Below are positions 1-6,110 of a stretch of DNA of 6,110 nucleotides, in pieces (the stretch's first letter is position 1; every line of letters begins with the position of its first letter). This DNA comes from Bacteroidales bacterium. Its GTDB lineage: Bacteria > Bacteroidota > Bacteroidia > Bacteroidales > JALTDM01. The DNA lies in assembly GCA_026996635.1 (NCBI GenBank), contig JALWKH010000122.1, forward strand, positions 1-6,110, given 5' to 3'. The translations under genes were made by a program, and so were the position numbers. A model generated the notes under the pieces. That model saw only the letters and a list, made by a program, of their open reading frames with translations. It had not been told where the DNA came from and made no database searches.

Positions 1-3
1 GTA

Positions 4-1326
4 TTAAATATTAATTTTTATAACATTTTTAGTATTCTTCGATATTTTGTATTTATCATTTATCCGGTAAGGTACTACCCATAAGATATTATCTGAAGAA
101 TCAGTAAGAACATAAATTTTTTCTTTTTGTACCCTGTCTATTTTTATATCTATTAAGAAATCACTTAGCTTTTTCTTGCCATTCATACCCAAAGGATAAA
201 AGTAATCACCGTGTTGCCACTTCCTGAAATACAACGGAAATTTAATTTTTTCCAAATCAAAATAAACTGTCTTACCGCCTTTGTCAAACTTTACTTCTTG
301 CGGAGAAATTACTTCCGCTTTTATATCAAAAGGTAAGTCCCCGGGCAATTCGTCAATGGATTTCCAAACATAAACTCTATCATCGTCATCGCTTGAACTT
401 TCCTCAACACAAATTTTCTCCCTGCCTACATATGCCACAAAACCTTTGGGAGAAATAAACTTTGCACCTGTTTTAGCCTCTTGCATATTTCCCGCATCAG
501 TGTAGCTGAAACCAAACCCCTCCACAAAAGAAAATAACAATTCTACCGGATAATCCGTTTCCCCCAACACAGCTTTATCAATACAATCCGCTCCTGCTTC
601 TCGGCTTAAATACGGCTTTATTTTTTCTGCAGTAAGTTCGTTCAGCAACCCTGCCAATCCACGGTACAATGCAGTATGACTGAAAAGAGTATCAACCACG
701 GCAGGATTTAATTCTTTAAGCAACGGCAAAACTTTATGGCGGACAAAATTCCGCTTATACTTTACAGAAGCATTGCTGCTGTCTTCACGGAAAGCCAAAT
801 TATTTTCTGCGGCATATCTCAAAATTTCTTCCCTTGTCAAAAAAAGAACGGGGCGTACAATTTTACCGTTTTTCGACTTAATTCCACCCAAACCTGCAAG
901 CCCAGTTCCTCGCACAAGATTCAAAATCACGGTTTCGGCAACATCGTCTTTGTTGTGTGCCACGGCAATATAATCAAAACCCAACTCTTGCCTCAACTCC
1001 TCAAACCATCCGTACCTCAACTCCCTTGCCGCCATCTGAATGGAAACACCCTTATCTTTTGCATAATCCTGTGTGTCAAAACTTTTCACATAAACTTCCA
1101 GGCCGTATTTACCTGCGAGTTTCCTCACAAACGCCTCATCACCATCCGACTCTTCACCTCGCAAATTAAAATTGCAATGTGCAACCACTACCCTTTTAAA
1201 TCCGCTTTTCACAAACAAATCAAGCATCACAACGGAATCCACACCGCCACTCACAGCAGCAATGATACCGTCTGTCGGCAAAAACAATTTTTGTTTGTCA
1301 ATATAACCCTTAAACCTTTCTGTCAT
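4..1326 (-). CDS. tilS: tRNA(Ile)-lysidine synthetase TilS
   Basis: TilS uses ATP and lysine to convert C34 of the tRNA-Ile CAU anticodon to lysidine, switching the tRNA from Met to Ile decoding; it is an essential cytosolic enzyme in most bacteria. Numbered from the ATG, the N-terminal PP-loop ATP pyrophosphatase signature SGGVDS lies at residues 26-31. The TilS-typical stretches follow: HCNFNLRGEESDGDE at 50-64, SIQMAARELRY at 95-105 and AHNKDDVAET from 123. The C-terminal tRNA-binding domain spans roughly 367-436 and contains PLGMNGKKKLSDF. The length, 440 residues, is normal and the stop is inside the window. I chose the ATG at 1326-1324 because it overlaps the upstream stop as ATGA, a common coupling arrangement. 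An in-frame GTG at 1338-1336 would add four residues and cannot be excluded. No separate promoter is evident, so expression probably depends on the upstream glucosaminidase gene. The family assignment is very secure. Confidence 0.97.
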   Translation of the reverse strand: MTERFKGYIDKQKLFLPTDGIIAAVSGGVDSVVMLDLFVKSGFKRVVVAHCNFNLRGEESDGDEAFVRKLAGKYGLEVYVKSFDTQDYAKDKGVSIQMAARELRYGWFEELRQELGFDYIAVAHNKDDVAETVILNLVRGTGLAGLGGIKSKNGKIVRPVLFLTREEILRYAAENNLAFREDSSNASVKYKRNFVRHKVLPLLKELNPAVVDTLFSHTALYRGLAGLLNELTAEKIKPYLSREAGADCIDKAVLGETDYPVELLFSFVEGFGFSYTDAGNMQEAKTGAKFISPKGFVAYVGREKICVEESSSDDDDRVYVWKSIDELPGDLPFDIKAEVISPQEVKFDKGGKTVYFDLEKIKFPLYFRKWQHGDYFYPLGMNGKKKLSDFLIDIKIDRVQKEKIYVLTDSSDNILWVVPYRINDKYKISKNTKNVIKINI

Positions 1327-4310
1327 CTGGTTTTGCACGAATTTTCAAAACTGTGATATATTACGCTTTGTATTCTTGTGCGTATGCTTAATTTAAGCAA
1401 TTTTTTATTATCCATTGTCGGATAAACCCTGTTTGACAGGAAAATGTAAACAATACCGTTTTCGGGATCATTCCAAACCATTGTTCCCGTAAATCCGGTA
1501 TGCCCGTAACTTGCCTCCGGTGCTTCGTCACAAGTCGGTCCGATTTTTCCCTTCCTTTTTTCGGGCTTATCAAAGCCCAGTCCACGCCTGTTGTCAGGAC
1601 AAAACTCGCAAGCAGTAAACTTTTTAATTGTTTGCGGCTTAAAATACCTCACTCCTCCGTACTCGCCTCCGTTAAGAAGCATTTGCATTATTTTGGCAAG
1701 GTCGTTGGCATTGGAAAACAAACCTGCGTGCCCGCTTACACCTCCAAGCATCGCCGCACCGAAATCGTGGACATAACCCTGAACGGTTGTATTCCTGAAA
1801 TATGTGTCTTTTTCCGTAGGTGCAATCATTTCTTTCGGGAAACGCCTCAACGGATTGAATAATGTGTAATATGCCCCCAAAGGCTTATAAAAATTTTCCT
1901 CAACATAAGCTTCAAACTTTTCCCCCGTCATTCGCTCAATAATCACCTTGAACAAATAAAAACCGATATCGCTGTATTTGTATTCTTTTTTGTGCATCGG
2001 TGACTCTGCTATCCGCTTAAACATTTCTTTCACATAATTTGTATCCATATACATACTGTCCGCCACTTGCAGCAAAAACCTGCCCGTATCAACTTTGGAA
2101 AATATGCTGTCATACAACTTTTTGTCCTTCATAGGCTTAAGGTAGAACGGTATCCAAGGAGTGAGCCCGGCTTGGTGGGTAAGCACCTCACGAAAAGTTA
2201 TATCCTTTTTGTTTGTGGTGTCAAGCCAAGGCAAATATTGAGAGAGTTTATCGTCAAGACTAAACTTACCTTGTTCGTAAAGTTTCATAAGCGACAATGT
2301 GGTTGCCGCCAATTTTGTTACCGATGCAAGGTCGTAAAGTGTGGTATCCGTTACCTTAACTTTCTTATCGTAAGTATAATAACCGAAAGTCTTGTCATAA
2401 ACCACCACCCCGTTTCTTGCAACCAAAACCTGTGCTCCCGGATATGCACCTTTTTCAATGCCTTCTTCCACAATTTTATCAATCAATGCAAGTGTATCGG
2501 CATTCATATTAGCATCGGCAGGCACTCCGTATTTAAGTCTTCCGACGGGCTTTGTCGTAATGGAAGTTCCCGCCGTGTATTCTCCGGCACTCACGGGCAA
2601 AATACCACCGAATCCGTAAGCTCCGTAAATTTTTTGCGGAACAATTTTTTGCACGGTTTCGTCCGTTTCATAAGCCACTACTACGGATGCAAAATTCTTT
2701 GTTCGGATTTTATTAAGCAAATACGGACTGCCAAACAAGATAAAGGCAATTTTTTTGGATTTCAAAGCGTTTATTCGGTCAAATACTTGGGTGGGAATAC
2801 CGTAATTATGCCTTGGTCTCCTTGATGATGCAAACAATGAAACAAACACATAATCATACTTTCTCAAATCGGGAATTTTGTCGCCGTATTTCAGGCTTAT
2901 AGGGTCGCTTAACACATATTTGTTCATATAGTCCGCAAAAGTAGCCGGCAACTTCCCGTCTTTTGAGATTGTAACAACTGCAACTTTCTTGTCTTTTAAA
3001 TCCCTGACAGGCAAAAAGTTATCTTCATTCCTTAATAAAGTTACCGCACAACTCACAAGCTTTTCTTTAAGGGCAAGCACTTTATCGTTTACCAACTTTT
3101 TATTCAAATCTGTAGTGTCCGTTTGCGGCGTTTTACCGTTAAGCAAGCCTAACCATTCCTTAAGAGCAAGCACTTTTCGCACCCTGTTGTCAAGTTCGGT
3201 TTTTCTGATTTCACCGCTGTTAACGGCTTTTGCTATTTCTTTTATTGTTTTGCCTACATCTTTCGGCATAAGCAATATTGTGTTTCCCGCAAGAAAAGCC
3301 TTTTTATTTATGGTAACCGGATCCCAATATGCCGCCACCCCTTTCATATTCAACGCATCGGTAAAAGAAACGCCCTCAAATCCAAGCGAATCGTACAACA
3401 CGCCTTTTACAACAGCAGGCGACAATGTGGAAGCAATATTCGGCGTAGAATCCAACGCAGGTATGTGCAAATGTGCAACCATAACCGCACCAATGCCGGT
3501 GTTTATCAAATAGCGGAACGGATACAGATGCAAATCATACATTTTGTCGTAACCGTATCTTATTACAGGCAAAGTCTTATGGCTGTCCTTTTCGGTATCG
3601 CCGTGTCCGGGAAAATGTTTGGCTACGGCAAGCACACCGTTATCTTGCATACCACGGTAATAATAAAAACCTTTTACGGCAACTTTGTATTTATCCTCTC
3701 CGAACGACCTGTAACCGATAATTATGTTTTTGGGATTGGTATTTATATCCACAACGGGAGCAAAGTTTATGTTTATACCGAGAAGTTTACATTCACGGGC
3801 AATTTCCTGTCCCATTTTGTAAATCAAAAAATCATTCCTAACGGCACCCAACATCATTTGCCTGGGAAATTCCACGGTGCTGTCCACACGCATACTTACG
3901 CCCCACTCACCGTCTATTGAAGTCAGCAAAGGTATTTTTACGCTTTTTTGCAACTTATTCACCAAGTCTGCTATCCTGTGCGGATGACCTTTGAAAACAA
4001 TCACCCCGCCCACACCGTATTTTGAAACAGTATCACCCACTTTTGCAAATGCAGCATCGTTTTGCATAGGATACACAGGCAACATCAGCAGTTGTGCTAC
4101 TTTTTGTTCCGTGGTAAGAGTATTCAGAATGGAATCAACTTTCGGTGAATTGATATATTTCAAATACGGCGGTGAAATTTTTATGGTATCGACAGGCGGA
4201 ACAATTAAAGCATCCTGTTTATTTCCCGCTATAGAAAAAGACATCACGGCAACCAATACCGCCAATGAAGCAACCAACAATGATATACCTTTGACTATCA
4301 GACCTTTCAT
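1323..4310 (-). CDS. GH3 beta-N-acetylglucosaminidase / class C beta-lactamase-like serine hydrolase fusion
   Basis: A 995-residue two-enzyme protein of a type common in Bacteroidota. Residues 8-30 form a hydrophobic signal peptide or anchor, with a possible signal peptidase I site at S-I-A before G; there is no lipobox cysteine. The GH3 N-domain covers about 50-390. It has SIDGEWG at 131-137, the NagZ signature KHFPGHG at 231-237, the acid/base loop D242-S-H244 and the probable nucleophile D318 in FTDALNMKGV. A GH3 C-domain covers about 405-590. A serine beta-lactamase/esterase domain runs from about 605 to the end, with SVTK (S663, K666), YSD (Y779) and HTG (H937-G939), replacing the SxxK, YxN and KTG motifs of true class C enzymes. 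Inference: it trims GlcNAc from peptidoglycan fragments, while the second domain could be a DD-peptidase, esterase or amide hydrolase; true antibiotic hydrolysis is not implied. An in-frame GTG at 4319 would add three residues; the ATG is preferred. It is first in an operon with tilS. Confidence 0.95.
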   Translation of the reverse strand: MKGLIVKGISLLVASLAVLVAVMSFSIAGNKQDALIVPPVDTIKISPPYLKYINSPKVDSILNTLTTEQKVAQLLMLPVYPMQNDAAFAKVGDTVSKYGVGGVIVFKGHPHRIADLVNKLQKSVKIPLLTSIDGEWGVSMRVDSTVEFPRQMMLGAVRNDFLIYKMGQEIARECKLLGININFAPVVDINTNPKNIIIGYRSFGEDKYKVAVKGFYYYRGMQDNGVLAVAKHFPGHGDTEKDSHKTLPVIRYGYDKMYDLHLYPFRYLINTGIGAVMVAHLHIPALDSTPNIASTLSPAVVKGVLYDSLGFEGVSFTDALNMKGVAAYWDPVTINKKAFLAGNTILLMPKDVGKTIKEIAKAVNSGEIRKTELDNRVRKVLALKEWLGLLNGKTPQTDTTDLNKKLVNDKVLALKEKLVSCAVTLLRNEDNFLPVRDLKDKKVAVVTISKDGKLPATFADYMNKYVLSDPISLKYGDKIPDLRKYDYVFVSLFASSRRPRHNYGIPTQVFDRINALKSKKIAFILFGSPYLLNKIRTKNFASVVVAYETDETVQKIVPQKIYGAYGFGGILPVSAGEYTAGTSITTKPVGRLKYGVPADANMNADTLALIDKIVEEGIEKGAYPGAQVLVARNGVVVYDKTFGYYTYDKKVKVTDTTLYDLASVTKLAATTLSLMKLYEQGKFSLDDKLSQYLPWLDTTNKKDITFREVLTHQAGLTPWIPFYLKPMKDKKLYDSIFSKVDTGRFLLQVADSMYMDTNYVKEMFKRIAESPMHKKEYKYSDIGFYLFKVIIERMTGEKFEAYVEENFYKPLGAYYTLFNPLRRFPKEMIAPTEKDTYFRNTTVQGYVHDFGAAMLGGVSGHAGLFSNANDLAKIMQMLLNGGEYGGVRYFKPQTIKKFTACEFCPDNRRGLGFDKPEKRKGKIGPTCDEAPEASYGHTGFTGTMVWNDPENGIVYIFLSNRVYPTMDNKKLLKLSIRTRIQSVIYHSFENSCKTR

Positions 4311-4337
4311 ACAAAACACTATAAATTACAAACTTTA

Positions 4338-4345
4338 CAAATCTA
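4338..4345 (-). promoter_or_regulatory. Candidate -7 promoter element for the leftward operon
   Basis: Read on the minus strand this is TAGATTTG, matching the Bacteroidota -7 consensus TAnnTTTG. It lies 27 bases before the ATG of the glucosaminidase fusion gene, implying a leader of about 20 bases. The matching -33 element is poor: the nearest TTTG on this strand (4374-4371) is 25 bases away, beyond the usual 19-21. The surrounding DNA is AT-rich, so chance matches are likely. Confidence 0.4.
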
Positions 4346-4424
4346 ATAAAAACTATCCCCACATTAAAAACAAAAGCCGTTTATTTTTGAAAATAATTTC
4401 TAAAGATTAAAATTTGAAAAAATT

Positions 4425-4450
4425 AAACGATATTCATCTCCGCATCGTTT
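4425..4450. repeat. Perfect 7-base inverted repeat in the divergent intergenic region
   Basis: AAACGAT at 4425-4431 and ATCGTTT at 4444-4450 are exact reverse complements separated by 12 bases. The repeat lies about 24 bases before the candidate rightward -7 element, so its right arm falls near the expected -33 position, a location that would suit an operator. The stem is short and AT-rich, so it is a weak RNA hairpin, and nothing upstream on the plus strand needs a terminator. A chance repeat in AT-rich DNA remains possible. Confidence 0.35.
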
Positions 4451-4473
4451 TATAAGCACTAAACTATTTTAAT

Positions 4474-4482
4474 TATTTTTGC
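4474..4482 (+). promoter_or_regulatory. Candidate -7 promoter element for the rightward small genes
   Basis: TATTTTTGC matches the extended Bacteroidota -7 consensus TAnnTTTGC. It lies 42 bases before the ATG at 4525, giving a plausible leader of about 35 bases. No TTG or TTTG is present 19-21 bases upstream; the nearest resemblance is TTTT at 4448-4451, spaced 22 bases away and touching the right arm of the inverted repeat at 4444-4450. This would be the promoter for the run of three small genes that follows. Confidence 0.45.
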
Positions 4483-4524
4483 ATAAGTGAAATATGGTAC
4501 ATTAAAAAACCCAATACAACTTTT

Positions 4525-4869
4525 ATGGAACTAACTTGGTCAGAAAAATATTTGATTTTAGCTTTAAGAACTTTGAAGCCATTTTTCATAAGACATGGTT
4601 ATAGTCTTAAAGAAATCGAATATGGTTTTAGAGATGGAGATTATTTAATATTTATAGAAAATACTTTTCGCAAAAAACGTAAAGAAATTATGGTTATTTA
4701 TAATCCAGGTTTCGATGTAATTATAGATAATAAATTGAGTTTGGTAAAACTTAAAAAGGAATATCCGAAATTTGCACATTTACCGGAAAATTATAAAGGT
4801 GAAGAAGCGTTAGTAAAAATATTAAAAGGTTATACAGAATTCATAGAAGAGTTGTTGTTTAAAAAATAA
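4525..4869 (+). CDS. Small hypothetical protein, 114 residues, probably cytosolic
   Basis: I do not recognise this family. The protein has no signal peptide or long membrane segment and is rich in Lys, Glu and aromatic residues. The visible pattern is an N-terminal amphipathic helix (about 5-24) ending in a GY turn, a beta-rich middle (about 30-70, with alternating hydrophobics such as YLIFIENTF and IMVIYNPGFDVII), and a C-terminal helix (about 90-113) ending in a Lys-rich tail. The ATG follows a candidate promoter by about 40 bases and no in-frame alternative looks better. It is the first of three codirectional small genes; 54 bases separate it from the next start. Its base composition is clearly more AT-rich than the divergent operon. 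The layout loosely resembles the 141-residue protein two genes downstream. Small proteins of this size and shape in Bacteroidota accessory DNA are sometimes immunity proteins, but nothing here shows that function and no toxin is in the window. Confidence 0.75.
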   Translation: MELTWSEKYLILALRTLKPFFIRHGYSLKEIEYGFRDGDYLIFIENTFRKKRKEIMVIYNPGFDVIIDNKLSLVKLKKEYPKFAHLPENYKGEEALVKILKGYTEFIEELLFKK

Positions 4870-5009
4870 GCAACAATTTGAGATAAATAATTAAAAGCCA
4901 AATTAAAATTTATTACCCGAATAATGAAACAGCTTCTATTTATATTAGTTTTCAGTTACACGGCATTTTTATGCCATTCACAAACATCTTTCAATAACAA
5001 TTATGAAGA

Positions 5010-5016
5010 TTTTTTA
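5010..5016 (+). promoter_or_regulatory. Candidate -1 ribosomal frameshift heptamer T TTT TTA
   Basis: The seven bases sit in X XXY YYZ phase relative to the signal-peptide ORF (GAT TTT TTA), and a -1 slip here enters exactly the frame that stays open to 5462. U UUU UUA is an established slippery heptamer, known from HIV-1 gag-pol. The zero-frame stop lies 21 bases further on, at 5038-5040. No strong stimulatory structure is seen: only a weak AU-rich hairpin can be drawn at about 5017-5037, and there is no upstream Shine-Dalgarno-like element. The same run of six T is also a natural hotspot for one-base mutation or sequencing error. Confidence 0.35.
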
Positions 5017-5081
5017 TTGAAAAGAATGTTTTTACAATAAAAAGCCGGCATACTCATTATAGTTCCTTTCCGCTTATTGCG

Positions 5082-5462
5082 ATGTTTCAGGGAAATAAAT
5101 ACATAAAAATTCCTGTTACCGGTAATTTGGTTAATGAAGGTTTTGAAATTGAAAATTGTTCTCTTAATGTTTTTGATACTATTGGTAATTACATATCCTC
5201 CTCTTCTGGTTACGGGATAAAATATATTGATGGAGAAAAATTACGAATGAAAAAATATAAACCTGTTGCCAAAATAGTCAAATTTGACAAGAAAAAAAGA
5301 AAAATGATAATTAAAATGCCACTACGTTCTGTTAATAGCAACTCTTTTACTGTTTTTATAAGAGAATACAGATTAAAAAAGGGTAAATATTACATTTATT
5401 TGTCATATAAAATCGGGAACGAAACATTTCGTAGCAATAAAGCTGTTTTACTTGTTAAATAA
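5082..5462 (+). CDS. C-terminal beta-rich domain of the split secreted protein (uninterrupted part)
   Basis: This is the intact stretch an ordinary gene caller would report, 126 residues from the first ATG in this frame. That ATG is probably not a true start. Protein-like sequence in the same frame continues upstream to about 5013 (for example HYSSFPLIA just before the Met), and no promoter or ribosome binding site precedes it. Without the upstream ORF the product would lack a signal peptide. The sequence alternates short hydrophobic strands with Lys-rich turns and ends in a strand-turn-strand pattern (YRLKKGKYYIYLSYK, then FRSNKAVLLVK) reminiscent of the last strands of an Ig-like or FN3-like sandwich. 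That fold is my inference from the pattern; I recognise no named family and see no catalytic motif. Pfam or structure prediction on the rejoined 179-residue sequence would be more informative than on this fragment. Confidence 0.6.
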   Translation: MFQGNKYIKIPVTGNLVNEGFEIENCSLNVFDTIGNYISSSSGYGIKYIDGEKLRMKKYKPVAKIVKFDKKKRKMIIKMPLRSVNSNSFTVFIREYRLKKGKYYIYLSYKIGNETFRSNKAVLLVK

Positions 5463-5491
5463 AGTGAGATTTTCATAAAAAAACAAAATAT

Positions 5492-5917
5492 ATGATTATT
5501 GACCCGGTAATAAAATATTTTAACTTTTTAGTTACTGATTTTGGCTTTATGCCTCCGATTACTTACAATTATGTAAGGGAAATCCACACTGATTACATAA
5601 AAGACAACATTATAATCAAGATTATCTTTGATGGAAGTTATTTTTGTGAAATAATCAAGCTAAAAAGTTTAGACCACGAATTGTTGGCAGGAAAGAAAAG
5701 AAGTATAGATATAGACATAAATGATAAAAAGATTTATCCATTGTCAATGTTGGATCCTCAAAAAAAGTTGTATAATTCTGTATCCAACGATAATTTTCCT
5801 GACAAAGACTTGTGGTATTGCTCAAAATTAATCAAGAATAATCCCGAAATTCTGCAAGGAGATTTTACAAAATTTTCTTTTACATACAGATTGTTAAAAA
5901 AGGTAGGATTGAGATAA
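5492..5917 (+). CDS. Small hypothetical protein, 141 residues, probably cytosolic
   Basis: I do not recognise this family. There is no signal peptide. An N-terminal helix (about 4-16) leads into a FGFMPP turn. A beta-rich aromatic section follows (about 25-60, with DNIIIKIIFDGSYFCEIIKL), then a polar, Asp- and Lys-rich stretch (about 60-105), and finally a C-terminal region with LWYCSKLIKNNPEILQGDF and a basic end. The ATG lies 29 bases after the stop of the split secreted gene, is preceded by an A-rich stretch rather than a Shine-Dalgarno sequence, and has no competing upstream start. It is the last clear gene of the rightward run; beyond it about 190 bases hold no convincing gene. Its order of elements (helix, GF turn, beta hairpins, late helix with an N-x-x-x-[IL] pattern) resembles the 114-residue protein at 4525, which hints at a shared fold but not provable homology. 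Function unknown. Confidence 0.75.
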   Translation: MIIDPVIKYFNFLVTDFGFMPPITYNYVREIHTDYIKDNIIIKIIFDGSYFCEIIKLKSLDHELLAGKKRSIDIDINDKKIYPLSMLDPQKKLYNSVSNDNFPDKDLWYCSKLIKNNPEILQGDFTKFSFTYRLLKKVGLR

Positions 5918-6042
5918 AATGAATACTGAGAATCTAAATTATTTTGAAAAAGATTATTAAAAAATATACGAATTAAAAACATATCGTTTGTTTTATTATT
6001 TATTACCGCACTTACACAGTTACACAACACTACAATAATAAA

Positions 6043-6074
6043 TTGCGTATAAAATATATTTTCCATAAATTTGC
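6043..6074 (+). promoter_or_regulatory. Bacteroidota-type promoter facing the right edge
   Basis: TTG at 6043-6045 and TAAATTTGC at 6066-6074 match the Bacteroidota -33 (TTTG/TTG) and extended -7 (TAnnTTTGC) elements, with a 20-base gap inside the usual 19-21. This is the best two-part promoter match in the window. The predicted transcript start is around 6080, so the gene it serves must begin beyond the right edge. The gap before it (5918-6042) holds no convincing gene. Confidence 0.55.
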
Positions 6075-6110
6075 CCTAAACACCCAAAAGTGCATTATTA
6101 CACTATAGAT

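Larger units (their letters stand above)
4924..5462 (+). pseudogene. Secreted beta-rich protein split by a -1 frameshift at a T run
   Basis: An ORF at 4924-5040 encodes only 38 residues, starting MKQLLFILVFSYTAFLCHSQ. This is a textbook signal peptide with a likely signal peptidase I site before the Gln and no proper lipobox. It stops soon after the mature start. The -1 frame is open from just after the stop at 5004-5006 through to 5462. Joining the two at the T run 5010-5015 gives one continuous protein of 179 residues, passing through NNNYED, then IEKNVFTIKS, then the beta-rich domain. Adding one T (six to seven) also restores the frame. I read this as a single gene whose frame is broken by one base, or which is read by -1 recoding. 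The start is 54 bases after the preceding gene and the end is 29 bases before the next, so it probably belongs to a three-gene transcript. It is typed as a pseudogene because the encoded frame is interrupted; a functional recoded gene is not excluded. Confidence 0.7.

Noticed and set aside
736..1356. Long plus-strand ORF of 206 codons opposite tilS
   Set aside because: It lies antisense to the conserved PP-loop half of tilS, has no family-like motif, and is rich in His, Cys and Ser as expected from reading a real gene backwards.
2067..2825. Plus-strand ORF of 252 codons opposite the glucosaminidase fusion
   Set aside because: It is fully antisense to a strongly supported coding region with intact catalytic motifs; its composition is that of an antisense shadow.
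4381..4389. Second TAnnTTTG match on the plus strand in the intergenic region
   Set aside because: It has no -33 partner at the right distance and lies over 130 bases before the first rightward gene; the element at 4474 is better placed.
2989..4410. Further plus-strand ORFs (2989-3513, 3465-3920, 3991-4410)
   Set aside because: They overlap one another and the GH3 domain on the other strand, and show no recognisable domain or start signal.
4940..4990. Possible lipoprotein signal around the Cys in AFLCHSQ
   Set aside because: The residues before the Cys (Ala-Phe-Leu) do not fit a lipobox, which needs a small residue just before Cys; cleavage before the Gln by signal peptidase I fits better.
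5919..6038. Tiny plus-strand ORF (13 codons from an ATG one base after the preceding stop), followed after its stop by 25 more open codons in the same frame
   Set aside because: It could be the remnant of a small gene, but it is too short and too AT-rich to separate from chance, with no homology signal visible by eye.
5758..6066. Minus-strand ORF of 102 codons at the right edge
   Set aside because: Half of it is antisense to the 141-residue gene and the rest runs through AT-rich intergenic DNA; its Asn- and Phe-rich sequence is low in complexity and looks like chance.

Overview
The window looks like chromosomal DNA of a member of the Bacteroidota. The reasons are the GH3 glucosaminidase / class C beta-lactamase fusion typical of that phylum, the lack of Shine-Dalgarno sequences before most starts, and short motifs matching the phylum's unusual promoter consensus (TTTG about 33 and TAnnTTTG about 7 bases before the transcript start). 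I cannot place it below phylum level. No RNA gene, CRISPR array, insertion sequence or integrase is visible.

Left two thirds (4-4310, minus strand): an ordinary two-gene operon. First is a secreted or membrane-anchored 995-residue protein joining a NagZ-like beta-N-acetylglucosaminidase to a serine beta-lactamase/esterase-like domain, likely acting on peptidoglycan fragments in the periplasm. Its stop codon overlaps the ATG of tilS by four bases (ATGA), so the tRNA(Ile)-lysidine synthetase gene is probably translationally coupled to it.

Middle (4311-4524): an AT-rich divergent intergenic region of about 210 bases, with a candidate promoter facing each way and a perfect 7-base inverted repeat beside the rightward one.

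Right third (4525-5917, plus strand): three closely spaced small genes, visibly richer in A+T than the left operon, none of which I can name. The outer two encode small, probably cytosolic proteins of 114 and 141 residues. The middle one is the most interesting locus here: a signal-peptide ORF runs into a stop after 38 codons, while the sequence right behind it stays open in the -1 frame for about 150 codons of beta-rich protein. The two frames meet exactly at T TTT TTA, a classic -1 slippery heptamer in the correct phase. This is either a recent one-base loss in a T run, an assembly error, or genuine -1 recoding. The window ends with a good match to a Bacteroidota promoter pointing right, towards a gene outside the window.
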